Source: Candidatus Binatia bacterium (lineage in GTDB: Bacteria; Desulfobacterota; Binatia; UBA12015). Taken from it: a stretch of DNA of 64,000 bases. Below the pieces are notes generated by a model, which was not told where the DNA came from, searched no databases, and saw only the letters and a list, made by a program, of their open reading frames with translations. The position numbers were made by a program, and so were the translations under genes. The DNA lies in assembly GCA_036563615.1 (NCBI GenBank), contig DATCMB010000004.1, positions 1 to 64,000 of the forward strand, in the 5' to 3' direction. Below are positions 16,156-25,390 of the stretch, piece by piece; position 1 is the stretch's first letter, and the number at the start of each line of letters is the position of its first letter.

Positions 16156-16935
16156 TCAGTGGAAGAAGTGCCCGGCGTTGACGTCGAGCGCCTGCCCGGT
16201 CACCGCGCGCGACAGATCGGAAGCGAAGAACAGCACGGCGCCCGAGATCTCCTCCGAATCCGGGATCTTGTGCAGCGCCGTCTGGCTCGCGACGCTCTCG
16301 TAGATCGCTTCCGGCGTCGTCCCCTGCTGCTGCGCGAGCAGCTTGAAGTAGCCCTGCAAGGCCGGTCCCCAGATGTAGCCCGGCACCACCGAGTTGACGC
16401 GGATCTTGTAGCGCCCGAGCTCCTTCGCGAGCACCTGCGCCGCGGTCATCAGCGCGCCCTTCGACGCCGCGTAGCCGCCGTGGGTCGGCTCGATGATGCG
16501 CATCGACATCGAGTTGATGAACACGATCGAGCCGCCGCCCTGCTCCTTCATCGCCGGCACCACGGCCTGCGTGAGCTGCAGCGAGCCGAACACGTTGACG
16601 TCGAACACCTGCCGCCAGCCGGCGAGGTCCTCGTCCTCGAAGCGCTTGAAGCTCGGCCCCTTGAAGGCGTTGTTGACCAGCACGTCGATGCGGCCGAACT
16701 CGTCGAGCGCCGCCTTGGCGAGACGCGCGCAGTCCTCGGGCTTGGCGATGTCGGTCGGGACGCACAGCGCACGGCGTCCGAGCGCGCGCACCTCGGCGGC
16801 GACCGCCTCGAGCCGCTCCGGGCTGCGCGCCGCGAGCACGAGGTCCGCGCCCTCGCGCGCGAAGGTGAGCGAGATGTCGCGCCCCATCCCGGGGCCGATG
16901 CCGGAGACGATGGCGATGCGGTTCTCGAGCAGCAT
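16156..16935 (-). CDS. SDR-family oxidoreductase
   Basis: A 259-aa classical short-chain dehydrogenase. The Rossmann glycine motif is present in variant form (SGIGPGMGRDIS, residues 11-22). The catalytic set is NNAF, Ser in NSMSMR, and YAASK (Tyr/Lys about 155-159). VNSVVPGYIWGPAL is the usual post-catalytic segment. It oxidises or reduces a hydroxyl/keto group with NAD(P). It lies 33 bp downstream of the LLM oxidoreductase gene on the same strand, and the two are probably co-transcribed. Steroid or hydroxyacyl-CoA substrates are plausible from context only. Confidence 0.92.
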   Translation of the reverse strand: MLLENRIAIVSGIGPGMGRDISLTFAREGADLVLAARSPERLEAVAAEVRALGRRALCVPTDIAKPEDCARLAKAALDEFGRIDVLVNNAFKGPSFKRFEDEDLAGWRQVFDVNVFGSLQLTQAVVPAMKEQGGGSIVFINSMSMRIIEPTHGGYAASKGALMTAAQVLAKELGRYKIRVNSVVPGYIWGPALQGYFKLLAQQQGTTPEAIYESVASQTALHKIPDSEEISGAVLFFASDLSRAVTGQALDVNAGHFFH

Positions 16936-16968
16936 GCTGTGACCCCCCTCCTCGTCTCGCCGCGTGCG

Positions 16969-17934
16969 CTACGCGTCGAGCAGCGGCCCGACCTCGGCGC
17001 CGAAGCGCTCGATCTGCTCGATCAGCTCGTCGCACGAGCGGGAGCGGAAGCGGACGCCGAGGTGATGGACGCCGATGTCCTTGAGGCCGCGCAGGTGCGC
17101 CGCGATCTCCTCCGCGGAGCCGGTGCGCGCGTTCGGCCCGACGTCGAACCTGGGCTCGCCGAGGTAGAGCCACTCGCTCATCGTGCCGATCTCGATCGGC
17201 GCGTCGCCGAGCTTCTTCCGCCGGTGCTCGCGGATGGTCGCGATCGCCTGCGGCAGCTCGGCGCGCGGCGTGCCCTGCGGCAGCCAGCCGTCGCCGCGCT
17301 CGCCCGCACGCCGCAGCGCCGCGGGCGTCGAGCCGCCGACCCAGATCGGCGGGCGCGGCTTCTGCACGGGACGCGGGGCGAGGCCGAGGTCCGCGAAGCG
17401 CCAGGTCTTCCCCGCGTGCGACGGGAACTCGTCGAGGAACGCTTGCTTGACGGCGTCGATCGCCTCGTCGAGCAGCTTGCCGCGGCGCCCGAAGTCGACG
17501 CCGAGCGCCGCGAACTCGCCCTCGAGATGCCCGGCGCCGACGCCGAGGATGACGCGTCCGCCGGAGAGCGCGTCGAGCGTCGCGAACGCCTTCGCGGTCT
17601 GCAGCGGGTGACGGTACGGCAGCACGTAGACGTGCGACAGTAGACGCACGCGGGTCGTCGCCGCGGCGAGAAAGCCGAGCGTCGCGACCGTGTCGTACCA
17701 GGTGGTGCGCATCGCGGCGGCGCGCTCGCGCGGCACGCAGACGTGGTCGCACACCGCGACGTAGAAGAAGCCGCTGCGATCGCAGGCCTGGGCGATGCGT
17801 CGCAGCTCGTCGGCGCCCGCGGACTCCTCCCAGGGTGCTGCGAAGATCGTGCTCTGCGCCTGGATCGGGAGCTGCATCCCGTAGACCAGGCGGCCCGGCG
17901 GGACGATCTGCACGACGTCGGCGGGCTGCGGCAT
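16969..17934 (-). CDS. LLM-class F420/flavin-dependent oxidoreductase
   Basis: 321 aa, TIM-barrel luciferase-like monooxygenase family. Typical features are the N-terminal VYGMQLPIQ, YVAVCDHVCVP, the LLSHVYVLPYRHPLQTAKAFATLD segment and GGRVILGVGAGHLEGEFAALGVDF, a strong signature of the TIGR03619-like F420-dependent group, then PPIWVGGSTPAALRRAGERGDGW. Such enzymes use reduced F420 or FMNH2. ATG 17934 is preferred because the domain starts at once; the frame continues upstream through shadow sequence. Adjacent to the SDR gene and divergent from an acyl-CoA dehydrogenase gene. Confidence 0.9.
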   Translation of the reverse strand: MPQPADVVQIVPPGRLVYGMQLPIQAQSTIFAAPWEESAGADELRRIAQACDRSGFFYVAVCDHVCVPRERAAAMRTTWYDTVATLGFLAAATTRVRLLSHVYVLPYRHPLQTAKAFATLDALSGGRVILGVGAGHLEGEFAALGVDFGRRGKLLDEAIDAVKQAFLDEFPSHAGKTWRFADLGLAPRPVQKPRPPIWVGGSTPAALRRAGERGDGWLPQGTPRAELPQAIATIREHRRKKLGDAPIEIGTMSEWLYLGEPRFDVGPNARTGSAEEIAAHLRGLKDIGVHHLGVRFRSRSCDELIEQIERFGAEVGPLLDA

Positions 17935-17984
17935 CGCTCGGTGGTACTCGCACGACGCGCGGGGTGTCAACGCGCGCGCCGTTC

Positions 17985-18050
17985 GACGCGCGCGCTCCGA
18001 CGTCGCGCGCGTCGAGACGCGCGAGAGTCGCGCACGCGCGACGCGTCTCG
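17985..18050. promoter_or_regulatory. two consecutive GC-rich inverted repeats in a divergent promoter region
   Basis: Arms GACGCGCGCG (17985-17994) and CGCGCGCGTC (18004-18013) with a 9-nt loop are followed directly by CGAGACGCG (18013-18021) and CGCGTCTCG (18042-18050). They fill much of the 156-bp gap between the divergent LLM and acyl-CoA dehydrogenase genes. They may be regulator-binding dyads or leader hairpins of the plus-strand transcript. Simple CG-rich composition makes some of this pairing likely by chance. Confidence 0.4.
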
Positions 18051-18090
18051 CTGCTGGACTCCCGCCCCACGCTCCGCCAAAAGGGCCGCG

Positions 18091-19284
18091 ATGGACTTCG
18101 CGCTCACCGCCAGCGAGCTGCGCTTTCGCGACGAGCTGCGCGCCTGGCTCGAGAACAACCCACCGCCCGAGCCGGCGATCCTCGACCGTCCCGGCTGCTC
18201 GAGCGAGCACCCCGGCGCCGAGGCGATGCTGGCCTGGGCGCGCATGCTCGCGAGCGGCCGCTGGCTCGGCCTCGCGTGGCCGAAGGAGTACGGCGGACGC
18301 GGCCTCGGCCTCGTCGAGCAGATGATCTTCTACGACGAGACCGCGCCGCTCGAGCCGCCGCAGCTCGGCCAGATGGTGAGCCTCGGCGTCGTCGGTCCGA
18401 CGCTGCTGCGCTACGGCTCGGAGGCGCAGAAGCGCCGCTTCCTGCCGCGCATCCTCTCCGTCGAGGACGTCTGGTGCCTCGGCTTCTCGGAGCCGGGCTC
18501 GGGCTCCGACCTCGCGTCGCTGCGCACGCTCGCGATCGAGGACGGCGACCGCTTCATCCTCTCGGGCTCGAAGATCTGGACCAGCCACGCGCCGATGGCG
18601 CAGTGGTGCCTGGTGCTCGCGCGCACCGATCCGCAGTCGCGCCGCCACCACGGTCTCGGCGTCTTCCTGCTCGACATGTCGCTGCCCGGCGTCGAGATCC
18701 GTCCGATCCACAACCTGGTCGGCGAGCCGCACTTCGCGCAGGTGTTCTTGAACGAGGTCCCGGTGCCGCGCGACTGCCTGGTCGGCGCGCCTGGCGACGG
18801 CTGGACGATCGTCAACGGCGCGCTCGCCGCGGAGCGCGATCTCTGGGTCTTCGAGATGTCGGGCGAGCTGCGCACCGCGCTGCGCCGCGCGCTGCGCTAC
18901 GCCCGGCAGGTGACGGACGGCGAGCGGCCCGGACACGTCACGCCGGCGCACCGTCAAGCACTCGCGCAGTGCTGGATCGAGCTCGAGATCCTGCGGCTCT
19001 CGGGTCTGCGCAGCGTCACCGCCACGCTGCGCGGCAACGGCAACCCGCTCGACGCCTCGCGCCACAAGGTCTTCGGCAGCGAGCTCGCGCAGCGCATCGC
19101 GGGTCTCGCGCTCGAGCTGCAGGGTCCGTTCGGCCAGCTCGCCGGCCACGAGCGCTACTCGCCCGACCGCGGCATCGCCGCCCACTGGTACGCGACGCGA
19201 CGCTCGTCGACGCTGATCTCCGGCACCTCGGAGGTGCAGCGCAACATCCTCGCGCAGCGCGTGCTCGGCCTGCCGCGCACGTGA
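18091..19284 (+). CDS. acyl-CoA dehydrogenase (second)
   Basis: A 397-aa FAD-dependent acyl-CoA dehydrogenase, distinct in sequence from the one at 9559. It carries WCLGFSEPGSGSDLASL (flavin motif, about 129-145), FILSGSKIWTSHAPMAQWCLVLART and the C-terminal LISGTSEVQRNILAQRVLGLP. The N-terminal LAWPKEYGGRGLGLVEQMIF is close to FadE-type enzymes of actinobacterial cholesterol degradation, which often work as heteromers of two ACAD genes; here only one is present. The ATG at 18091 follows AAAAGGG. An AMP ligase gene starts 24 bp downstream, so they form an operon. Confidence 0.93.
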   Translation: MDFALTASELRFRDELRAWLENNPPPEPAILDRPGCSSEHPGAEAMLAWARMLASGRWLGLAWPKEYGGRGLGLVEQMIFYDETAPLEPPQLGQMVSLGVVGPTLLRYGSEAQKRRFLPRILSVEDVWCLGFSEPGSGSDLASLRTLAIEDGDRFILSGSKIWTSHAPMAQWCLVLARTDPQSRRHHGLGVFLLDMSLPGVEIRPIHNLVGEPHFAQVFLNEVPVPRDCLVGAPGDGWTIVNGALAAERDLWVFEMSGELRTALRRALRYARQVTDGERPGHVTPAHRQALAQCWIELEILRLSGLRSVTATLRGNGNPLDASRHKVFGSELAQRIAGLALELQGPFGQLAGHERYSPDRGIAAHWYATRRSSTLISGTSEVQRNILAQRVLGLPRT

Positions 19285-19308
19285 ACGCGGAGCCGTGAGA
19301 ACGGAGCA

Positions 19309-20820
19309 ATGATGCTGTTCCTCGATCACCTCGCCCGCAACCGCCGCGAGCGCGGCGACCATCCCTACCTCGTGCACGAGGGACGCAGCGTCACCTTCGA
19401 GGAGTTCGACCGCCTGACGAACCGCGCGGCGCACGCGCTGCGCGCGCTCGGCGTCGAGAAGGGCGACCGCGTGACGCTCGCGCTCGGCAACTCGATCGAG
19501 TGGCTGGTCGCGGCGTTCGGCGCGCTGAAGGCGGGCGGCATCCTGAATCCGGTGAACCCGCAGCTCGGCACGCGCGAGCTGTCGTACGTGATCGGGCACG
19601 CCGAGCCGCGTGTGCTGCTGACCGCGGCGGGCGCGACCGGCAACGTGACCTCCCCCGAGACCAAGCTCCCCGCGACGACGCGCCTCGCCTCCTTCGGAGA
19701 GGTGGCTGGTGCGGAGCGCTTCGACACCCTGCTCGACGCGAGCAGCGACGACGAGGTTCCGGTGCGCCTCGAGTCCGGCGACGGCTCGACGCTGCTCTAC
19801 ACCTCGGGCACCACCGGCAATCCGAAAGGCGTGCTCTTCACGCACGACCGCACCGGCGGCTCGAGCGAGTTCTTCGTCTCCGGCATGCGGCTCGGCGCGG
19901 ACGACGTCATCCTGGCGGTCGGTCCGCTGTTCCACGGCAATGCTTGGTCGGGCGCGGCGACCGCGCAGCAGGCGGGCTGCACGTTCGCGTTTCCGCGCGC
20001 GTTCTCCGCGTCCGAGTTCTGGCCGCTCGCGCACGCGACCGGCGCGACCGCGTTCTTCACCCTCGGCACCATCCTCGCGATCCTGCTCGCGCAGGAGCCG
20101 AGCGAGCTCGAGCGCACGAGCAAGATCCGCGTCGTCCTCGGTCTCGGCAGCGCGCCGATCCGCGACCGCGTGAAGGAGCGCTTCCGCATCCCGCACGTGA
20201 TCGAGTGCTTCGGCTCGACCGACGCCGGCGTCGTGACGCTCGAGCCGCTCGACGCGGCGCCGCGGCCGGGCTCCGCCGGCCCGCCGGTTCCCGGCGTCAA
20301 GCTGCACATCCTCGACGACGACGGCCGCGAGCTCGGCCCGCGCCAGACCGGCGAGATCGCGGTCGAGTCGCCCTACCGCATGGCCTGCTACTTCCGCGAC
20401 GAGGAGCAGACGCGGCGCGCGCTGCGCGGCGACTGGTTCTTGAGCGGCGACCTCGGCTACCTCGACGAGGACGGCTGGCTGTACTTCGTCGACCGCAAGC
20501 GCGACGTCATCCGTCGCGGCGGCGAGAACATCTCCTCGGTGCTGGTCGAGAAGGTGCTGCGCGAGCACCCGCAGGTCGCGGAGGTCGCGGTGGTCGGCGT
20601 CCACCATCCGGTGCTCGGCCAGGAGGTGAAGGCGTTCATCGTGCCGCGCGGCGAGGTGAGCACGGACGACCTGCGCGCCTTCGCCGCGGCGCGCCTCGCG
20701 AAGTTCCAGGTGCCGACGCAGTGGGAGTTCCGCGACTCGCTGCCGAAGACCCCGACCCAGCGGGTCGAGAAGTACAAGCTGCGCGGCGAGGCGCCGGGCG
20801 GCGGGCGTCTGCTGGGTTGA
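19309..20820 (+). CDS. acyl-CoA synthetase (AMP-dependent ligase, second)
   Basis: A 503-aa ANL ligase. Motifs: LLYTSGTTGNPKG (about 163-175), FGSTDAGV in place of the usual YGxTE A5 motif, GDWFLSGDLGYLDEDGWLYF (A7), DRKRDVIRRGGENI (A8) and a C-terminal KTPTQRVEKYKLR where the catalytic Lys is expected. The A5 variant resembles crotonobetaine/carnitine:CoA ligase-like proteins (CaiC-type). The paired ATG ATG start follows CGGAG. Pairs with the acyl-CoA dehydrogenase 24 bp upstream: one gene activates the acid, the other begins its beta-oxidation. Substrate unknown. Confidence 0.91.
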   Translation: MMLFLDHLARNRRERGDHPYLVHEGRSVTFEEFDRLTNRAAHALRALGVEKGDRVTLALGNSIEWLVAAFGALKAGGILNPVNPQLGTRELSYVIGHAEPRVLLTAAGATGNVTSPETKLPATTRLASFGEVAGAERFDTLLDASSDDEVPVRLESGDGSTLLYTSGTTGNPKGVLFTHDRTGGSSEFFVSGMRLGADDVILAVGPLFHGNAWSGAATAQQAGCTFAFPRAFSASEFWPLAHATGATAFFTLGTILAILLAQEPSELERTSKIRVVLGLGSAPIRDRVKERFRIPHVIECFGSTDAGVVTLEPLDAAPRPGSAGPPVPGVKLHILDDDGRELGPRQTGEIAVESPYRMACYFRDEEQTRRALRGDWFLSGDLGYLDEDGWLYFVDRKRDVIRRGGENISSVLVEKVLREHPQVAEVAVVGVHHPVLGQEVKAFIVPRGEVSTDDLRAFAAARLAKFQVPTQWEFRDSLPKTPTQRVEKYKLRGEAPGGGRLLG

Positions 20821-20840
20821 CGGGGGCGTTCGTCGCGCTC

Positions 20841-20904
20841 GCATCGGCAGTCGCTACAGCACCTGGTCGAGGCAACTTTAGCGGCGGCCCGACAGAGCCG
20901 ATGC
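20841..20904. promoter_or_regulatory. region upstream of the RND efflux operon with an 8-bp inverted repeat
   Basis: The 175-bp gap before the efflux adaptor gene contains GCATCGGC (20841-20848) and its exact complement GCCGATGC (20897-20904), 48 nt apart. It also holds an A/T-richer segment near 20870-20881 and GTTTTGGTGC near 20938. It probably holds the promoter of the RND operon. No divergent TetR or MarR regulator gene is adjacent, unlike many such operons. Confidence 0.4.
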
Positions 20905-20995
20905 ACCGCCACGTGACCCGAGCCCGCACGAGCTGCTGTTTTGGTGCACAGCGCGGATGTGCTAGCGGCTCGCGAAGCTTTACGAGGTACGCGGG

Positions 20996-22210
20996 ATGGG
21001 GAGCGGACGGGGGAAATACGCGCAGCGATCGACGAGCACGCTCTGGGTGCTGCTGACGCTGCTTGCGGTCGGCGCCGCCGGCTGCCAGAACGCCACGCCC
21101 CCCGCGACGCCGACGCCCGAGGTGCTGGTCGCACCCGTCGTGCAACGCGACGTACCGCTCTACCGGGAATGGGTCGGGACCATCGTCGGCTATGTCAATG
21201 CTGAAATTCGCCCGAAGGTCCAGGGCTACCTGCTGAGCCAGCACTACCAGAACGGCTCGGTCGTCAAGGAGGGACAGCTCCTCTTCCAGATCGACCCACG
21301 GCAGTTCCAGGCCGCGCTCGACCAGGCGAAGGGCGCGCTGCTCAGCGCGCAGGCGATCCTCAAGAAGACCGAGCTCGACGTCGCGCGCTACAAGCCGCTC
21401 GCCGCCCAGGGCGCCGTCAGCCAGCAAGAGCTCGACGACGCGATTCAGCAGAACGAGGCGAACAAGGCCGCCGTCTTCCAGGCGCAAGCGAACCTCGAGC
21501 AGGCCAGGCTCAACCTCGAGTGGACCCGGGTGACCTCGCCGATCGACGGCATCGCGGGCATCAACCAGGCCCAGATCGGCGACCTCGTCGGTCCGAACGA
21601 CGTGCTCACCGTCGTGTCCACGGTCGACCCGATCAAGGTGCAGTTCCCGATCAGCGAGCAGGAGTACCTGTCGGTCGCGCAGCGGATCAACCGAACCTCG
21701 GAGAGCGGACACCCGAATCCCGACGCGCCGACGATCCAGCTGATCCTCGCCGACGGCAGCACGTACGCGCACGAGGGCCGGTTCTACGCCGTCAATCGCC
21801 AGGTCGACGAGCGTACCGGCACGCTGCTCGTGCAAGCGCTCTTCCCGAATCCGGACAACATCCTGCGTCCTGGCGGCTACGCGAAGGCCCGCGCCGCGAC
21901 GGACGTCGAGAAGAACGCGCTCGTCATCCCGCAGCGCGCGGTGGTGGACGTCCAGGGCACCTTCAAGGTCTACGTCGTCAAGGACAACAAGGTGGAGGTG
22001 CGCGACGTCGTCCCCGGTCCGCGCACCGGCAGCGACTGGGTCATCACCAAGGGACTCGAGGCCGGCGAGCAGGTGGTCGTCGAGGGCGTGCAGAAGATCC
22101 GCGACGGCATCACCGTCGTCGCGAAGGCCGCTCCCCCGCAGGACGCGCCGGGAATCTACCCGACGCCGACGCCGGCCTCCGACGCCGCGCAGGCCCGCTC
22201 CGCGAGCTGA
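20996..22210 (+). CDS. RND efflux periplasmic adaptor lipoprotein (AcrA/MexA family)
   Basis: 404 aa. Signal peptide with lipobox VGAAGC (Cys about residue 30), so it is anchored to the inner membrane by lipid. The MFP order is visible: lipoyl half-motifs GTIVGYVNAEIRPKVQGYL and VTSPIDGIAGINQAQIGDLV, a coiled-coil hairpin between them (about 95-165), and a beta-barrel domain ending in GLEAGEQVVVEGVQKI. It bridges the RND pump and the outer-membrane channel. The next gene starts 3 bp downstream, so pump synthesis is coupled. First gene of a three-gene tripartite operon. Confidence 0.95.
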   Translation: MGSGRGKYAQRSTSTLWVLLTLLAVGAAGCQNATPPATPTPEVLVAPVVQRDVPLYREWVGTIVGYVNAEIRPKVQGYLLSQHYQNGSVVKEGQLLFQIDPRQFQAALDQAKGALLSAQAILKKTELDVARYKPLAAQGAVSQQELDDAIQQNEANKAAVFQAQANLEQARLNLEWTRVTSPIDGIAGINQAQIGDLVGPNDVLTVVSTVDPIKVQFPISEQEYLSVAQRINRTSESGHPNPDAPTIQLILADGSTYAHEGRFYAVNRQVDERTGTLLVQALFPNPDNILRPGGYAKARAATDVEKNALVIPQRAVVDVQGTFKVYVVKDNKVEVRDVVPGPRTGSDWVITKGLEAGEQVVVEGVQKIRDGITVVAKAAPPQDAPGIYPTPTPASDAAQARSAS

Positions 22211-22213
22211 ACG

Positions 22214-25200
22214 ATGGCGGCCTTCTTCGTCCGCCGCCCGATCGTCGCCATGGTGATCTCGATCATCATGGTGATCGTCGGCGCGGTCGCCATGGTGCAG
22301 CTGCCGGTCGCGCAGTTCCCGGACATCGCTCCGCCCGAGGTGCAGCTGTCGGCGACGTACACCGGCGCCGACGCGCTGACCATGGAGAGCGCGGTCGCAG
22401 CACCGATCGAGCAGCAGATGAGCGGCGTCGACGGCTCGATCTACATGTACTCGATCAACGCCAACAACGGCACCACCACGCTGCGCGTCGACTTCGAGGT
22501 CGGGACCGACATCAACACCGACCAGATCCTCGCGCAGATGCGCTACGGGCAGGCGCAGTCGCAGCTCCCGATGCAGGTGCAGCAGTACGGCGTCACGATC
22601 AAGCAGTCGACGACCGCGCCGCTCGCGCTGTTCTCGCTGTACTCTCCGAACGGAACGTACGACGCGCTGTTCCTGTCGAACTACGCGTACATCAACATCA
22701 ACGACCCGATGACGCGCGTCGAGGGCGTCGGCCAGGTGCAGATCTTCGGCGCCGGCCAGTACGCGATGCGGCTCTGGGTCAAGCCCGACACGCTCGCCAA
22801 GCTCGGCATCACCGTCACCGAGATCATCAACGCGATCCAGCAGCAGAACACGGTGAACCCGGCGGGCTCGGTGGGCGCGGAGCCCGTGCCGCCGGGACAG
22901 GAGTTCACCTACTCGGTGCGCGCACAGGGCCGCCTCGAGACGCCGCACGACTTCGAGAACGTGATCGTGCGCGCGAACGAGGACGGCTCGATGATCCGCG
23001 TGCGCGACGTCGCGCGCGTCGAGCTCGGCGCGCAGAGCTACAACACCAAGGGCCGCCTCAACGGCAAGCCCGCCGCGATCGTCGCGATCTACCAGCTCGC
23101 CGGCTCGAACGCGATCGACACCATGCGGCGCGCGACCGCGCTGATGGAGGAGCTCAAGCAGCGCTTCCCGGCGGACCTCGACTACGTCGTCTCGCTCGAC
23201 ACGACGCTCGCCGTCACCGAGGGCATCGAGGAGATCGTCCACACGCTGTTCGAGGCGCTGGTCCTCGTCATCCTCGTGGTGTTCGTCTTCCTGCAGGGCT
23301 TCCGGGCGACGCTGATCCCGCTGCTCGCGGTGCCGGTGTCGCTGGTCGGCACGTTCGCGATCTTCCCGCTGCTCGGCTTCTCGATCAACACGCTGTCGCT
23401 CTTCGGGCTCGTGCTCGCGATCGGTCTCGTGGTCGACGACGCGATCGTCGTCGTCGAGGCCGTCGAGCACAACATCGAGCAGGGGCTCTCGCCGCGCGAG
23501 GCGACGCTCAAGGCGATGCGCGAGGTGTCGGCGCCGGTCGTCGCGATCGCGCTGATCCTGGTCGCGGTGTTCGTCCCGACGGCGTTCATCCCGGGCATCA
23601 CCGGCCGCCTCTACCAGCAGTTCGCGGTGACGATCGCGGTGTCGGTCGTGTTCTCCGCCTTCAACGCGCTGACGCTGAGCCCGGCGCTGTCGGCGCTGCT
23701 GCTGCGGCCGAAGCGCGAGACGCGCGGCCCGCTCGGCGTCTTCTTCCGCTGGTTCAACCGCGTCTTCACGCGCGTCACCGACGGCTACGTCGCGTGGTGC
23801 CACCACCTCATCAGGCACCCGTCGCTCGGCCTCGGGCTGCTCGCGGTGCTCACGGTGATCGCGCTCTACCTCGGCTCGCGCATCCCGACGGGCTTCGTGC
23901 CCGAAGAGGACCAGGGCTACTTCTACCTCAACGTCCAGCTCCCCGAGGCCGCGTCGCTGCAGCGCACCGACGAGGTCACGCGGGAGATCGAGGCGATCCT
24001 CGCCGAGACGCCGGGCGTGCAGACCTACAACACGGTGGTCGGCTTCAGCCTGCTGAGCAGCACGCCGATCACGTACACCGGCTTCTTCTTCGTCACGCTC
24101 GAGCCGTGGGCGAAGCGCGACGAGCACGGGCTCACGGCGAACGTCATCATGCAGCGTCTGAACGCGCGCCTGCGCGAGCTGCCCGAAGCGATCGCCTTCG
24201 CGTTCCCGCCGCCGGCGATCCCCGGCGTCGGCACGTCGGGCGGGGTGACCTTCATGCTCGAGGACCGCTCCGGCGGCACGATCGAATTCCTCGCCGAGAA
24301 CACCAAGAAGTTCATCGCCGCGGCGAGCAAGCGGCCGGAGTTCGCGATGGTGTCGACCACCTTCGTGCCGGCGGTGCCGCAGATCTTCGCCGACGTGAAC
24401 CGCGAGAAGGCGCTCAAGCAGGGCGTGGCGCTGAGCGACGTCTACCAGACGTTGCAGGCCTACCTCGGCGGCGTCTTCGTCAATTACTTCAATCGCTTCG
24501 GACGCGTCTGGCAGGTGTACGTGCAGGCCGAGGGCGCCTACCGCACCAACACCCAGGACATGGGCCGGTTCTACGTCCGCAACAGCGCGGGCGAGATGGT
24601 GCCCCTCGACGCCATCGTCGAGACGAGAGACTACTACGGGCCCGAGTTCACCATCCGCTTCAACGAGCACCGCGCCGCGCAGATCAACGCCTCGCTGCGG
24701 CCGGGCGTCAGCTCGGCCCAGGGCATGAAGGCGCTCGAAGAGGTGTTCGCCGAGACCATGCCGCGCGAGATGGGCTACGAGTACATGGGCATGTCCTTCC
24801 AGGAGAAGGTCGCGGCCGAAGGCGTGTCGCCGACGGTGATCTTCGGCTTCTCCCTGCTGATGGTGTTCCTGATTCTGGCCGCGCAGTACGAGAGCTGGTC
24901 CCTGCCCTTCAGCGTGCTGCTCGGCATCCCGATCGCGGTGTTCGGCGCGTTCCTGGGCCTCTTCGTGCGCGAGATGGTGAACAACGTCTACGCGCAGATC
25001 GGCCTCGTCATGCTGATCGGCCTCACCGCGAAGAACGCGATCCTGATCGTCGAGTTCGCGAAGGCCGAGTACGAGAGCGGCAAGCCGCTGGTCGAGGCCG
25101 CGCTGACCGGCGCGCGGCTGCGCCTGCGTCCGATCCTGATGACCGCGTTCGCGTTCATCCTCGGCGTCGTGCCGCTGGTGCGCGCGCAGGGCGCCGGCGC

Positions 25201-25390
25201 GGTGTCGCGCCAGATCATGGGCACGGTGGTGATGAGCGGCATGCTCGCCGCTTCGGTGATCGCGATCTTCATCGTGCCGCTGTCGTTCTACGTCGTCGAG
25301 AAGCTCGCCGGCGGCGGTGGCGAGCACGCCGAGACCGCGCCGCCCGCCGAGCCGGCGCTCGCGACGAAGCGCTCGGGGGCGGCGGAGTGA
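22214..25390 (+). CDS. RND multidrug efflux transporter (AcrB/MexB, HAE1 family)
   Basis: 1058 aa, the usual length for hydrophobe/amphiphile RND pumps. The N-terminus AAFFVRRPIVAMVISIIMVI and the PVAQFPDIAPPEV porter entry are diagnostic. The proton-relay Asp pair in TM4 appears as AIGLVVDDAIVVVEAVEHN, and the TM10 Lys in GLTAKNAILIVEFAK. Repeats of the porter domain flank the two membrane halves. It exports lipophilic compounds using the proton gradient. There is no separate ribosome site: the ATG is 4 bp after the adaptor stop. The final codons overlap the outer-membrane channel gene (GTGA). Confidence 0.97.
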   Translation: MAAFFVRRPIVAMVISIIMVIVGAVAMVQLPVAQFPDIAPPEVQLSATYTGADALTMESAVAAPIEQQMSGVDGSIYMYSINANNGTTTLRVDFEVGTDINTDQILAQMRYGQAQSQLPMQVQQYGVTIKQSTTAPLALFSLYSPNGTYDALFLSNYAYININDPMTRVEGVGQVQIFGAGQYAMRLWVKPDTLAKLGITVTEIINAIQQQNTVNPAGSVGAEPVPPGQEFTYSVRAQGRLETPHDFENVIVRANEDGSMIRVRDVARVELGAQSYNTKGRLNGKPAAIVAIYQLAGSNAIDTMRRATALMEELKQRFPADLDYVVSLDTTLAVTEGIEEIVHTLFEALVLVILVVFVFLQGFRATLIPLLAVPVSLVGTFAIFPLLGFSINTLSLFGLVLAIGLVVDDAIVVVEAVEHNIEQGLSPREATLKAMREVSAPVVAIALILVAVFVPTAFIPGITGRLYQQFAVTIAVSVVFSAFNALTLSPALSALLLRPKRETRGPLGVFFRWFNRVFTRVTDGYVAWCHHLIRHPSLGLGLLAVLTVIALYLGSRIPTGFVPEEDQGYFYLNVQLPEAASLQRTDEVTREIEAILAETPGVQTYNTVVGFSLLSSTPITYTGFFFVTLEPWAKRDEHGLTANVIMQRLNARLRELPEAIAFAFPPPAIPGVGTSGGVTFMLEDRSGGTIEFLAENTKKFIAAASKRPEFAMVSTTFVPAVPQIFADVNREKALKQGVALSDVYQTLQAYLGGVFVNYFNRFGRVWQVYVQAEGAYRTNTQDMGRFYVRNSAGEMVPLDAIVETRDYYGPEFTIRFNEHRAAQINASLRPGVSSAQGMKALEEVFAETMPREMGYEYMGMSFQEKVAAEGVSPTVIFGFSLLMVFLILAAQYESWSLPFSVLLGIPIAVFGAFLGLFVREMVNNVYAQIGLVMLIGLTAKNAILIVEFAKAEYESGKPLVEAALTGARLRLRPILMTAFAFILGVVPLVRAQGAGAVSRQIMGTVVMSGMLAASVIAIFIVPLSFYVVEKLAGGGGEHAETAPPAEPALATKRSGAAE

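Noticed and set aside
16969..20844. Very long minus-strand open frame (about 1290 codons) across the acyl-CoA dehydrogenase and ligase genes
   Set aside because: Only its last 321 codons are the real LLM oxidoreductase. The rest is Arg/Ala/Glu-rich antisense of plus-strand genes with clear motifs, a common effect of high GC.
20636..25327. Minus-strand open frame of 1563 codons opposite the RND operon
   Set aside because: Composition is His/Arg/Asp/Val-rich low complexity with no domain; it is the antisense of well-supported efflux genes.
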